64,000 nt of DNA, from the NCBI RefSeq assembly GCF_040654195.1, contig NZ_JBFAHM010000006.1, positions 372,001 to 436,000 on the forward strand, given 5' to 3'. This document shows, one piece after another, positions 42,495 through 51,620 of this stretch. The position numbers and the translations under genes are program-made. How positions within the stretch are numbered: the stretch's first letter is position 1; the number at the start of each line of letters is the position of its first letter. The stretch comes from Hamadaea sp013361475. GTDB taxonomy: Bacteria; Actinomycetota; Actinomycetes; Mycobacteriales; Micromonosporaceae. The notes below the pieces were generated by a model. It had not been told where the DNA came from. It was given only the letters and a program-made list of their open reading frames with translations, and did no database searches.

Positions 42495-43142
42495 GTGGTT
42501 CTGGCGGAAGACATCGACACCTCGATCCTCACCCCGCGGCAGCGCGGCATTCTCGGCGTGATCCGCGACTGGGTGGTCCGGCACGGCTACCCGCCGACCG
42601 CGCGGGAGATCGCCGACCGCGTCGGGCTCAGCTCGACGTCGTCGGTGGCCAAGCACCTGCGCGATCTGGAGGAGCGCGGTTATCTGCGGCGGGGCCGGGC
42701 GGCCACCCGGCCGGTCGACGTCCGTATGTTCCTGCAGCCCACCGCCGCGGACGCGCCCGACGCGTCGCCGCCCGCGATGGTGCCGCTGCTCGGCGCGATC
42801 GCGGCGGGCGGTCCGATCCTGGCCGAGGAACACCCCGAGGAGATCCTCGCGCTGCCGCGCGAGCTGGTGGGCCGGGGCACGCTCTTCTGCCTCCGGGTCC
42901 GCGGCGAGTCCATGATCGACGCGGCGATCTGCGATGGGGACATCGTGGTGGTACGCCAGCAGCCGGACGCCTACAGCGGAGACATCGTCGCCGCGATGAT
43001 CGACGGCGAGGCGACCGTGAAGGTCTATCGCAAACGGGGCGGCCACGTCCTGCTGGAACCCCGGAATCCGGCATACGAAGTCATCGACGGCGACGGCGCG
43101 GTCATCCTCGGCAAGGTCGTCTCCGTCATGCGCCGGGTCTGA
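42495..43142 (+). CDS. lexA: LexA repressor
   Basis: 215 aa from GTG. The winged helix (about 10-70) has LTPRQRGILGVIRDWVVRHG, SSTSSVAKHLRDLEERGYLR. The cleavage site Ala104-Gly105 is in AIAAGGPI, and the catalytic dyad is Ser139 (RGESMID) and Lys176 (ATVKVYR). It represses SOS genes and self-cleaves with RecA. No clear actinobacterial SOS box (CGAAC-N4-GTTCG) is visible upstream, so this may be a second LexA-like paralogue that is not autoregulated. Confidence 0.9.
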   Translation: MVLAEDIDTSILTPRQRGILGVIRDWVVRHGYPPTAREIADRVGLSSTSSVAKHLRDLEERGYLRRGRAATRPVDVRMFLQPTAADAPDASPPAMVPLLGAIAAGGPILAEEHPEEILALPRELVGRGTLFCLRVRGESMIDAAICDGDIVVVRQQPDAYSGDIVAAMIDGEATVKVYRKRGGHVLLEPRNPAYEVIDGDGAVILGKVVSVMRRV

Positions 43143-43149
43143 TCCCTCA

Positions 43150-43222
43150 CGATCATTGCGCCGGCCATGCGGTTTCGGCGGACATTTCGCCGCGCGAAGC
43201 AGCATGGCCGGCGCAATGATCA
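43150..43222. repeat. 73-bp palindromic element, copy 5
   Basis: Starts CGATCATTGCGCCGGCCATG and ends GCATGGCCGGCGCAATGATCA-type sequence; inner CGGCGGACATTTCGCCG forms a second stem. It starts 7 nt after lexA and ends 2 nt before the stop of the convergent permease gene. Confidence 0.95.
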
Positions 43223-43224
43223 CC

Positions 43225-45621
43225 TCACTCCGTACGCAGAGCGGTCGCCGTCCGGATCCGCGCGGCCCACCCGGCGGGCAGCAGTGCGCCGACGATCGCG
43301 ATGACGAGGCCGCCCAACGCCAGCAGGCCGATCAACCAGGGTTGATAGACGTCGACGAGCGCCGGAGGGAGGCGTACGCCGGCGCTGTCGCCCATCGCCG
43401 GAACCATCACGCCGTGCAACGCGATTCCGGCAGGCACTCCGGCGATACCGCCGACCACTCCGATCAGGACGACCGACGCGAGCACCACCGTGACCGCCTG
43501 CTTCGGGGTCATCCCGATCGCCTTGTGCACCCCGAGTTCGCGTACGCGTTCCCGTGTCTGGAGGACGACCGCGTTGAGCACGCCGAGCGCCGCCACCGCC
43601 ACGAGCATCACGGTCAGCAGCCCGGTCAGGGCGTTGAGGGCGGCGAGGGTGCTGCTGTTGCCGCCCGGGTTGACGTTGGCGTGCAGGCCGAACGAGGTCA
43701 GCGCGGTCTCCAGCTTGTTCGCGTACGCGGTCGTGTCGGTCCCGCCGGTCAGGCCGACGTAATACTCCGTGGGCGTCACCTGCGGCATGACCGCCGTGAG
43801 GGTGGCGAAGTCGGTGAACACCTGCATCCCGTTGTTCTGCGTCGAGAAGACCTCACCGACGACGCGTACGGGGATCTGGAAGGTGTTCACCGTCAACGTG
43901 ATCGTGTCGCCGATCTTCGCCCCGGTCGCCGTCAGCATCGGCGTGGGCAGGATCGCCTCGCCCGCGCCCGCGTACCAGCGGCCTTCGGTCATCTCGAAGC
44001 CGGCCCAGCGCGGGTCGCCCCGGTACGCGAGCACGTCGACGTCGCCGGCGATGCCCGCGACGGTCGCCGGAGCGGTGAGGACCCCGTAGCTCGCCTTGGT
44101 CCCGGAGACTCCGTCGATCGCGGCGGTCACCGCGGCCGGATCGGGACCGCCCGCGTCGAACGGGCCGGGCGGCGGCCCCTGGTTGGTCGGCGGCGGACCG
44201 GACTGCTCTGCCCCGTCGGGCGGTCCCATCCGGAACGGCCCGACGAGGATCTGGGCCTTGTCGTGCGAGCGGGCCGTCTCGATCAGGGTGAGCGACGAGG
44301 TGAGGCCGATCGCGAGCGCGACCGACGCCGCTCCGAAGATCACCGTCGCGAGCATCGCCGTCATCCGGGCGGGCCGGGCGAACGGCTGGGCCAAGCCGAG
44401 GCTGACCGGGCGCGGCAGGGGCAGCCGGGCCGCGACCGAGGCGGCGAACCGGCCCCGGCCGGCGGCCGGCGCCCGCCCGACCGCGAGCGCGTCCACGGTA
44501 CGCAGGCGCCCGGCCTTCGCCGCCGCGACCAGCGCCGTCAGCGTCACAATGGCGAGTGCCGCCACCACGACCATGACGTCCACCCAGGGCTGCACCACGG
44601 ACGGAGCCGTCTCATAGACCTCGTCCGTCTCGGCGAGCACCGGGATGGCGAGCAGATTGCCCGCGACGACGCCCAGGACGATGCCGATCGTGGCGGGGAT
44701 GAGCGCCTGCACCACGTACGCCCGGACGACCTGCGCCGGGGTGAAGCCGATCGCCTTCAGCACGCCGATCCGGAAGGTGGCCGCGCTCACGGCACCAGCG
44801 ACCACGCCGCCGACGCTCAGCATCGCCATGACCAGTCCCAGCAGCCCGAAGGCGATCAGGAACGGCACGAACAGCGCGGCGGTGCGGTCGGAGGCCTCCT
44901 TGACGGTCAGCCAGGATTGGCTGCCCAGCATCGTGTCACTCGGTGCGGCCGCGACGATCGCCGCCTTGGCGTTGTCCATGTCGGACTGTGTGGCCGCCGC
45001 CGCGAACCGGTAGAGCATCTGGTGTCCGGGCTTGGCGTCGGCGGGGGTCAGCGAGGCGATCGCGGCTTGCAGCACCCACGCGTCGGCGGTCCGGCTGACC
45101 GAGCGGGCATGCCCCACGACGGTGAAGGCCGGCTTGCCGGGCAGCGACTCGAAGGTCAGCTTCGCGTCGAGGGGAACCTGCTCGGTCAGCACGATCTCCG
45201 TGGCCGAAGCGGGCCAGTGACCGTCGCTGAGCGACACCTTGTCGATGCCCGAGGCCGGCTGAGCCCGGCCGGCGATCGTCAGCGGTTGCAGCTCGAACCC
45301 GCCGCCACCACCGCCACCGTCCGGATTGAGCGTCGGGGTCTGGGTGACGACCTCAAAGGGTCCCGAGGTCTCGGCGACCCCGCTCGCGCTCGCCGTCGCC
45401 GCCGCCTGGGCCTGCGTCACCTTCGCCCCGTCGAAGAGGGCGCTGAGATGGGCGCCGTGCTGGTCGGCGAAGCCCCGGTCGAACGGCGCGGTCGACGCCA
45501 CCAGCAGGGACCCGCCCAGCACCGCCGCCGCGACCGCCATGAAGGTGGCGAGCCCGATGACGACCGTCTGCACCCGGCGGCGGCTGACACCGGACCGCAC
45601 GACCTTGCTCAGCCCGCTCAC
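43225..45621 (-). CDS. ABC transporter permease, FtsX/MacB type
   Basis: 798 aa with two FtsX modules. Each has a large extracytoplasmic loop and membrane segments including ASTAPFDRGFADQHGAHL near the N-terminus and LGVLNAVVLQTRERVRELGVHKAIGMTPKQ in the C-terminal half. About eight to ten TM helices. Such permeases often move lipids or peptides or transmit mechanical force. Start overlaps the ATPase gene stop by 4 nt. Confidence 0.92.
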   Translation of the reverse strand: MSGLSKVVRSGVSRRRVQTVVIGLATFMAVAAAVLGGSLLVASTAPFDRGFADQHGAHLSALFDGAKVTQAQAAATASASGVAETSGPFEVVTQTPTLNPDGGGGGGGFELQPLTIAGRAQPASGIDKVSLSDGHWPASATEIVLTEQVPLDAKLTFESLPGKPAFTVVGHARSVSRTADAWVLQAAIASLTPADAKPGHQMLYRFAAAATQSDMDNAKAAIVAAAPSDTMLGSQSWLTVKEASDRTAALFVPFLIAFGLLGLVMAMLSVGGVVAGAVSAATFRIGVLKAIGFTPAQVVRAYVVQALIPATIGIVLGVVAGNLLAIPVLAETDEVYETAPSVVQPWVDVMVVVAALAIVTLTALVAAAKAGRLRTVDALAVGRAPAAGRGRFAASVAARLPLPRPVSLGLAQPFARPARMTAMLATVIFGAASVALAIGLTSSLTLIETARSHDKAQILVGPFRMGPPDGAEQSGPPPTNQGPPPGPFDAGGPDPAAVTAAIDGVSGTKASYGVLTAPATVAGIAGDVDVLAYRGDPRWAGFEMTEGRWYAGAGEAILPTPMLTATGAKIGDTITLTVNTFQIPVRVVGEVFSTQNNGMQVFTDFATLTAVMPQVTPTEYYVGLTGGTDTTAYANKLETALTSFGLHANVNPGGNSSTLAALNALTGLLTVMLVAVAALGVLNAVVLQTRERVRELGVHKAIGMTPKQAVTVVLASVVLIGVVGGIAGVPAGIALHGVMVPAMGDSAGVRLPPALVDVYQPWLIGLLALGGLVIAIVGALLPAGWAARIRTATALRTE

Positions 45622-46349
45622 CGCACGGCTCCCGCGCGCGCGTCACCGTCGAACCGGCCGGTCCGTGGCCGGACGCTCGTTCCGGTGTCGGCGTCGATTC
45701 GCCCGTCGACCAGGCGCACCGTACGCGTCGCGCACGCGGCGGCCAGCATCTCGTCGTGCGTGACGAGGATCAGCGTCTGGCCTTCCCCGTTCAGCTCGAT
45801 GAGCAGTTTGCGTACGTCCTCGCCGGAGGCGCTGTCGAGGGCGCCGGTCGGTTCGTCGGCCAGCAGCAGGGTCGGTTTGTTCATCAGCGCGCGGGCGACC
45901 GCGACCCGCTGCCGCTGGCCGCCGGACAGCCGACCCGGGTACGCCCCCGCGTGGCGGGCGATGCCGAGCGCGGTCAGCAGCGAGTCGGCCCGCTTGCGCG
46001 CCTCCGCCCGGCCCATCCCGGCCAGTTGGGCGGGCAGGACGACGTTGTCGGCGACGGTCAGGTCGTCGAGCAGGTTGAAGAACTGGAAGATCATGCCGAC
46101 GTGCGCACGGCGATACCGAGCCGTGGCCGCTTCGCCCAATTTGTCCAGGCGGACGTCAGCGACGGACACCGTGCCCGCGTCCGGCCGGTCCAGCCCGGCG
46201 ATCAGGTTGAGCATGGTCGACTTGCCGCTGCCGGACGGGCCGAGGATGGCGACCGCCTCCCCCGGTTCGACGGTGAGCGTCACATCGTCCAGCGCGGGCG
46301 GTCCCTGGTCGTACCGGCGGCTGACGCCGCGCAGGTCGATCACAGCCAT
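45618..46349 (-). CDS. ABC transporter ATP-binding protein (LolD/MacB type)
   Basis: 243 aa. Walker A GPSGSGKSTML, Q-loop near IFQFFNLL, signature LSGGQRQRVAVARAL, Walker B LLLADEPTGALD, and switch LVTHDEMLA. The full MacB-like set identifies the ATPase partner of the FtsX-type permease that overlaps its stop. ATG 46349 has GGGAG 8 nt upstream. Adjacent divergent two-component genes may regulate it. Confidence 0.95.
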   Translation of the reverse strand: MAVIDLRGVSRRYDQGPPALDDVTLTVEPGEAVAILGPSGSGKSTMLNLIAGLDRPDAGTVSVADVRLDKLGEAATARYRRAHVGMIFQFFNLLDDLTVADNVVLPAQLAGMGRAEARKRADSLLTALGIARHAGAYPGRLSGGQRQRVAVARALMNKPTLLLADEPTGALDSASGEDVRKLLIELNGEGQTLILVTHDEMLAAACATRTVRLVDGRIDADTGTSVRPRTGRFDGDARAGAVR

Positions 46350-46517
46350 GGGTGTGCTCCCTCTTAACGAGATCAAGTGACGTCACGGTAGGAACCGGAC
46401 AGGCCGGGCCGCGTCAGCGCGCGGAGCGATATCGCGTACGCCGTTGGGCGGGGGTCATCCTCCCGGCGTAGTCCGCAGGCTGATGGCAGCGCCGCGACCA
46501 GCACGCATAATGGCCGC

Positions 46518-47825
46518 GTGGCGGAGACCGAGGACGAGCTGACGGAGCGGATCAAGTCCGCGCTGCGCCCGAGCGGGCCGGTTTGGCGGATGACGCTGCG
46601 CAACCAGCTCTTCGACATCGCGCTCGCGCTGCTCTGCGCCTTCGGCGGACTGGACTACGTCTTCGACAAGGCCGGCGACGAGACGATCGTGCCGCTGCCG
46701 GGCCCGGACGGCCCGGTGTTCGTGCACCGGGACGGCCCCAATCTCGGCGGTCTGATCTTCGTGACCTTGCTGGCCTGCGTCCTGATCAGCCAGCGCCGCC
46801 GGTTTCCGCTCGCCGTCCTCTGGGCGGTCGGGGCGTTGACCATCCCGGTCATCGACGACATCCCGCGCGTCTGCTACTACGGCTGTGTGATCGCGGCCTA
46901 CGCCGCGGCGGCGTACAGCCGATATCGGCTGCCGACTCTGGTCAGCGTCGGCGTGCTCGCCTTGCTGACCTGGCGCTCGACCAGCAACGGCATGCCGTCC
47001 GTACCGGACCAGTACGTGGGGATCGTCGTGCTGGCGATGCTGGTGCTCGCCGGACTCGCCCTGCGGTTGTGGCGAGCGCAGAACACGGAGAACGCGCGCA
47101 AGCTCGCCGCCGCCGACGAGGAACGGGCCACCGCGCTGCGCCGGGCGGTCGAGTCGGAGCGGTCCCGGATCGCCCGGGAGCTGCACGACGTCGTCACCCA
47201 CAACGTGAGCGTCATGGTGATCCAGGCCGGGGCGGCGCGGCGTACGCTCGACATCTCGCCCGAGCAGTCGCGGCAGGCGCTGCTGGCGGTCGAGGGCGCA
47301 GGGCGTACTGCGATGGCGGAGTTGCGGCACGTCATGGGGCTGCTGGCGCCGGCCTCGGGGATGCCGTCATCCGGCCCTTCGTCCTCACTCCCGGCTCGAG
47401 CGTTCGGGCCGGGCGAGGAGGCGCCCGACCTCGCCCCGCAACCCGGCCTCGACCAGCTGGAGACCTTGGTCGGCCGGGTCCGCGACACCGGGATGCCGGT
47501 CGCGCTCAGCGTCACCGGCACGCCGCGCGCTGTCGCCAGCGGGGAGGCGCTGGCGGCGTACCGGGTGGTGCAGGAGGCGCTGACCAATGCCGTGAAACAC
47601 GCCTCGGGCGGAGCCGCCACGGTCTCCGTCCACTATGGAGAAGAGGAGCTCGGCATCGAGGTCACCGACACCGGCGGTCGCTCAACCGGGGACGGCGGCT
47701 CCGGCCGTGGGTTGCTCGGCCTCCGCGAACGTCTCGCGGTCTACGGCGGAACCCTGCGGACCGGTCCGCTGATCACCGGCGACGGATGGCGGGTCACCGC
47801 CGTCATACCCCTGGGTACGCCGTGA
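46518..47825 (+). CDS. Sensor histidine kinase (HisKA_3, NarL-type system)
   Basis: 435 aa. About five hydrophobic segments occupy residues 25-185. The dimerisation/phosphorylation region is SRIARELHDVVTHNVSVMVI (phospho-His in ELHD), and the C-terminal HATPase ends with GRGLLGLRERLAVYGG. It phosphorylates the response regulator whose gene overlaps its stop. The signal is unknown. Start GTG 46518. Confidence 0.94.
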   Translation: MAETEDELTERIKSALRPSGPVWRMTLRNQLFDIALALLCAFGGLDYVFDKAGDETIVPLPGPDGPVFVHRDGPNLGGLIFVTLLACVLISQRRRFPLAVLWAVGALTIPVIDDIPRVCYYGCVIAAYAAAAYSRYRLPTLVSVGVLALLTWRSTSNGMPSVPDQYVGIVVLAMLVLAGLALRLWRAQNTENARKLAAADEERATALRRAVESERSRIARELHDVVTHNVSVMVIQAGAARRTLDISPEQSRQALLAVEGAGRTAMAELRHVMGLLAPASGMPSSGPSSSLPARAFGPGEEAPDLAPQPGLDQLETLVGRVRDTGMPVALSVTGTPRAVASGEALAAYRVVQEALTNAVKHASGGAATVSVHYGEEELGIEVTDTGGRSTGDGGSGRGLLGLRERLAVYGGTLRTGPLITGDGWRVTAVIPLGTP

Positions 47826-48499
47826 GCGCGCCCCGCGTCGTGATCGCCGACGATCAAGCCCTGGTACGCGCGGGGTTCCGGATGATCCTCGCCTCCGACG
47901 GAATCGAGGTCGTGGCCGAGGCGGTCAACGGCGTCGAGGCGGTCCAGGCCGTCCGGCGTACGCGCCCGGACGTGGTCCTGATGGACATCCGGATGCCGGA
48001 GATGGACGGCTTGGAGGCCACCCGCCGGATTCTGTCGGGCGACAGCCCGGAGCAGCCTCGGGTGGTGATCCTGACGACCTTCGACCTCGACCAGTACGTG
48101 TATGCCGCGCTGTCGGCCGGAGCCAGTGGCTTCCTCCTCAAGGACGTCACGCCGGAGCAATTGGTCGCCTCGGTACGCCTGGTCCGGGCGGGGGACGCGC
48201 TGCTCGCCCCGAGCATCACCCGCCGCCTCGTCGACCGGTTCGCCCGCCGCGATTCGCCGGCCTCCACGGCCCACCGGGATCTGGCCACGCTGACACCTCG
48301 GGAGCTGGAGGTGCTGACCCTGATCGCGCACGGCCACACGAACGCGGAGCTGGCCGCTCAGTTGCACCTGTCGGAGGCGACCGTGAAGACGCACGTCGCG
48401 CGCATTCTCGGCAAACTCGGTTTACGCGACCGCGTACAGGCCGTCATCCTCGCGTACGAGACGGGGATAGTCGGCCCCGGCCGGACCGAGAGCGAGTGA
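47822..48499 (+). CDS. NarL/FixJ-family response regulator
   Basis: 225 aa. Receiver domain 1-120 with acidic pocket ADDQ, phospho-Asp in VVLMDIRMPEMDG, and Lys in LLKDV. LuxR-type HTH about 155-215 (LTPRELEVLTLIAHGHTNAELAAQLHLSEATVKTHV segments). GTG 47822 overlaps the kinase stop. The target may be the divergent ABC transporter operon. Confidence 0.95.
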   Translation: MSAPRVVIADDQALVRAGFRMILASDGIEVVAEAVNGVEAVQAVRRTRPDVVLMDIRMPEMDGLEATRRILSGDSPEQPRVVILTTFDLDQYVYAALSAGASGFLLKDVTPEQLVASVRLVRAGDALLAPSITRRLVDRFARRDSPASTAHRDLATLTPRELEVLTLIAHGHTNAELAAQLHLSEATVKTHVARILGKLGLRDRVQAVILAYETGIVGPGRTESE

Positions 48500-48500
48500 C

Positions 48501-48719
48501 ATGCCCGCACCGAGCGGATTCGATTACCTGGTACGCGCGGACGGGACCGTGGTGATCACCCACCGCGGCCGGGCCGCGACCACGTTGCGAGGCGGCCGGG
48601 CCGCCGAGTTCCTGGCCGAGGTGGACGACGATCCGCAGGAGGTCATGGCCCGGTGGACGGGCAACTATCGCCGGGGCAACGAGCGGACGGCGCGCAACCA
48701 TCCACGGAACCGGGGTTAG
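48501..48719 (+). CDS. Small conserved-looking hypothetical protein, 72 aa
   Basis: 72 aa, beginning MPAPSGFDYLVRADGTVVIT and continuing with HRGRAATTLRGGRAAEFLAE. A small alpha/beta protein of unknown function. ATG lies 1 nt after the response-regulator stop, so it is probably translated with the two-component genes. Its last 4 nt overlap the convergent kinase gene. Confidence 0.72.
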   Translation: MPAPSGFDYLVRADGTVVITHRGRAATTLRGGRAAEFLAEVDDDPQEVMARWTGNYRRGNERTARNHPRNRG

Positions 48720-49783
48720 CCCGCGCGATATCCCCACGGGCCTGGATTGAGCAGATCAGGCGGGATGGGGTCGGCCGGGCGGTAGACCGCCGGAGCCTCG
48801 CCGTCGGCCAGCGCGGCCGCCGCGTCGGCGAGCCCGAAACGGTCGCGTACCCGGCTGAGGAAGTCGAAGTCGCCGACCCGGGCCAGCCGGGCGGGCCGGG
48901 GCGCGGCGTAGACCGAGACCCAGTCGCCGGGTTCGAGGACGCCGCGCAGCTGACCGTCCACGGTGACCGCGACCCGGCCGGACCGTTCGAGCACCAGAAC
49001 GCCGACTCGCTCCCGCCGGGCGTCCAGCAGGATGCTGCGGTTGAACGCCATATGCGGGGCGACCGGGGTGAAGACGAGTGCGTCGATGCCGGGCGACACC
49101 ACCGGGCCGCCCGCCGCGAAGCTGTACGCCGTCGACCCGGTCGGCGACGCGACCACCAGCGCGTCGGCCGAGTACGAGGCGAAGTGGCGGCCGCTGACGT
49201 AGACGGCGACGCTGGCCAGCCGATCGCGGGCCAGCTTCTCGAAGACGACGTCGTTGAGGGCGGTGATGTCGAGCGCGACGCCCCAGCCGACCTCCTCCGG
49301 CGTACCGAGGCGGGGCTCGGGCGGGGGAAGCATGGGACCACGGCCGAACTTCAGGTAGGACTTGATGTCGGGCGGGATCGACAGCGGGCGCGAGGCCCGC
49401 ATCGTCAACGTCAGCCGCTCCTCCACCTCGACGTTCCCGGCCTGCACCGTGTCCAGCGCCGCGACCAGGTCCTGCGGGCGTACCTCGGTGAGGAAGCCGA
49501 CCCGGCCCACGCTCACGCCGAGCACGAGAGCGTCGGCGTGCATCGCGACGCGTACGCCCCGGAGGAAGGTGCCGTCGCCGCCGATGGTGACGATGAGGTC
49601 GGGATGCCCCGCGCGGGCCGCCTCCTCGGCGCTGTGCAGCCGCCCGTCGCCCGGAGCCGCGTTCCACACGTCCACGTCGACGCACGGTATGCCGTGGTCG
49701 CCGGCCCAGGTGCGGACCTGAGCGGCGGCGATCGCGGCCTGCTCCCGTCCACCGTGCACGACCAGCCCGATGCGGCGGATCAT
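48716..49783 (-). CDS. NAD kinase-like protein
   Basis: 355 aa, longer than the usual 290-310. TIGGDGTFLRG has the GGDG motif and VVASPTGSTAYSFAAGGPVV has the NE/D-x-T/S region of ATP-NAD kinases. It phosphorylates NAD to NADP. There is an insertion around residues 130-180 (YLKFGRGPMLPPPEPRLGTP). It is not beside recN as the main actinobacterial NAD kinase usually is, so it may be a second paralogue. Confidence 0.9.
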   Translation of the reverse strand: MIRRIGLVVHGGREQAAIAAAQVRTWAGDHGIPCVDVDVWNAAPGDGRLHSAEEAARAGHPDLIVTIGGDGTFLRGVRVAMHADALVLGVSVGRVGFLTEVRPQDLVAALDTVQAGNVEVEERLTLTMRASRPLSIPPDIKSYLKFGRGPMLPPPEPRLGTPEEVGWGVALDITALNDVVFEKLARDRLASVAVYVSGRHFASYSADALVVASPTGSTAYSFAAGGPVVSPGIDALVFTPVAPHMAFNRSILLDARRERVGVLVLERSGRVAVTVDGQLRGVLEPGDWVSVYAAPRPARLARVGDFDFLSRVRDRFGLADAAAALADGEAPAVYRPADPIPPDLLNPGPWGYRAG

Positions 49784-49866
49784 CGGCCACCCCCTCTCGC
49801 CCCTTGGCCTTTCGAGCCTAGGTGACCGGGGGTGGCCCGCTCCGAGAACGACACCTATAGACACAG

Positions 49867-49884
49867 TAAGGAAAGTTTATTAAT
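49867..49884. promoter_or_regulatory. AT-rich operator-like motif upstream of chitinase 2
   Basis: TAAGGAAAGTTTATTAAT, 9 nt before the GH18 start, matching 32445-32462 upstream of the other chitinase. TATAGA at 49856-49861 could be the -10. Confidence 0.55.
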
Positions 49885-49893
49885 AATGCACGC

Positions 49894-51525
49894 ATGAGAA
49901 AGCTTCGATTCATCGCGCTCGCCCTGGTGCTGGCCGGTTCCCTGCTCGTCGAAGCACAACCGGCGTACGCGGCCAACCTGCTGAGCAATCCCGGCTTCGA
50001 ATCCGGCGCCCTGTCCCCGTGGTCGTGCACCGGCGGGCTCGGCTCGGTCGTCAGCACCCCCGTCCACAGTGGCAGTCGGGCCCTCGCCGGAGCCGCGTCG
50101 GCCGCCGACAACGCCCAGTGCACGCAGACCGTCACGGTCCAGCCCAACACCGCGTACGCGCTGACCGGCTGGGTCCGGGGCAGCTACGTCTACCTCGGCG
50201 TCGTCGGCGGGGCGTTGACGTGGACACCGTCGGCCACGGCGTACACCCAGCTCACCGTGACCTTCACGACCGGCGCGTCGCAGACCAGCGTACAGATCTT
50301 CCTGCACGGCTGGTACGGCACCGGCACCTACTACGCCGACGACCTCTCGCTGGACGGCCCCGGCGGCGGAGGCGGCACCCCGACCGGCCCGGCGACGCCG
50401 ACCGGGCTGGCCGTCACCGGCACCACGAGCAGCTCGATCTCGCTGGGCTGGGCCGCGTCGACCAGCGCCACCGGCTACCGCGTCTACGAGGGCACCACCC
50501 TGCGCAGCACGGTCACCGGCACGACCGCCACCATCAGCGGGCTGGCGACGTGTTCCAGCCACAGCTACAGCGTCGCGGCGTACAACGCGGACGGCGAATC
50601 GGCCGCCTCGGCCCCGGTGAGCGCGAGCACCTCCGGCTGCCCGAGCGCGCCTGGACTGCCGCTCGCACCCTATGTGGACCTCGGCGCCTGGCCCACTCCC
50701 CTGCTCACCGACCTGTCCAGCGGCAGCACGGTAAAGAGCTTCACGCTCGCCTTCATCACGGCGTCGGCCTGCAAGGCGATGTGGTTCAACGCGTACGACC
50801 CCCGGCAGGCCTGGAACCTCGACCAAATCCAGGCGATCCGGGCGGCCGGCGGCGACGTCAAGGTCTCCTTCGGCGGCGCGACCGGCATCGAACTGGCCCA
50901 GGCCTGCTCGACCGTGGCCGCGACGCAAGCCGAGTACCAAGCCGTCGTGTCGGCGTACAACCTGAAGTACATCGACCTCGACATCGAAGGCTCGGCCACC
51001 GCCGACCCGACCTCGGTCGCCCGGCGCTCGCAGGCGCTGGCGGCGTTGCAGCGGGCCAACCCCGGCCTCAAGATCTCGCTGACGCTGCCGGTCCTGCCCG
51101 AGGGCCTGACCGCCGACGGGCTCAACGTCGTACGCTCGGCCCGCGACGCCGGAGTCGACCTCGACCTGGTCAACGTGATGGCGATGGACTACTACCGAAG
51201 TGGTGACTACGGCGATCTCGCGGTCCAGGCGGCGAACTCGACCTTCGCCCAGCTGAAGACGCTCTACCCGGCCAAGACCGACGCCCAGGTCTGGAAGATG
51301 GTCGGCGTGACGCCGATGCTCGGCCAGAACGACGACGGGCACGTCTACGACCAGGCCGACTCGCGGCAGATGGTGACCTTCGCCCAGTCGAAGCACCTCG
51401 GGATGCTCTCCTTCTGGGAGACCACCCGCGACCGCAACGCCTGCACCGGTGCGCTCTACCGCTGCACGAACGTCGCCCAGGCGCCCTACGAGTTCAGCAA
51501 GATCTTCGCCGGCTACACCGGCTGA
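49894..51525 (+). CDS. Secreted GH18 enzyme with N-terminal CBM and FN3
   Basis: 543 aa. Signal peptide about 1-27 (AQPAYA-A). Residues about 28-155 form a carbohydrate-binding module (NLLSNPGFESGALSPWSC, CBM4/16-like). FN3 about 165-250. GH18 catalytic domain about 258-540 with the DxxDxDxE variant YIDLDIEG and Glu365, and VNVMAMDYY. This branch of GH18 includes bacterial chitinases and chitin-binding enzymes. A near-perfect terminator hairpin follows. Confidence 0.93.
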   Translation: MRKLRFIALALVLAGSLLVEAQPAYAANLLSNPGFESGALSPWSCTGGLGSVVSTPVHSGSRALAGAASAADNAQCTQTVTVQPNTAYALTGWVRGSYVYLGVVGGALTWTPSATAYTQLTVTFTTGASQTSVQIFLHGWYGTGTYYADDLSLDGPGGGGGTPTGPATPTGLAVTGTTSSSISLGWAASTSATGYRVYEGTTLRSTVTGTTATISGLATCSSHSYSVAAYNADGESAASAPVSASTSGCPSAPGLPLAPYVDLGAWPTPLLTDLSSGSTVKSFTLAFITASACKAMWFNAYDPRQAWNLDQIQAIRAAGGDVKVSFGGATGIELAQACSTVAATQAEYQAVVSAYNLKYIDLDIEGSATADPTSVARRSQALAALQRANPGLKISLTLPVLPEGLTADGLNVVRSARDAGVDLDLVNVMAMDYYRSGDYGDLAVQAANSTFAQLKTLYPAKTDAQVWKMVGVTPMLGQNDDGHVYDQADSRQMVTFAQSKHLGMLSFWETTRDRNACTGALYRCTNVAQAPYEFSKIFAGYTG

Positions 51526-51537
51526 TCAGGCGCTGAC

Positions 51538-51570
51538 GGCGGGCCCGGTCACCGGATGACCGGGCCCGCC
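51538..51570. terminator. Perfect 14-bp hairpin terminator
   Basis: Arms GGCGGGCCCGGTCA (51538-51551) and 51557-51570, 5-nt loop, directly after the GH18 gene. Confidence 0.85.
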
Positions 51571-51620
51571 TCCGCGTTGCGTCACGAGATTGGTGGGCGA
51601 TTAGCGTAGGTTCATCCGTT

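Noticed and set aside
43156..46380. Open frame of over 1000 codons on the plus strand
   Set aside because: It is the shadow of the FtsX permease and ABC ATPase on the minus strand. Its translation is Arg/Gly/Asp-rich and has no domain, as expected from GC-rich codons read in another frame.
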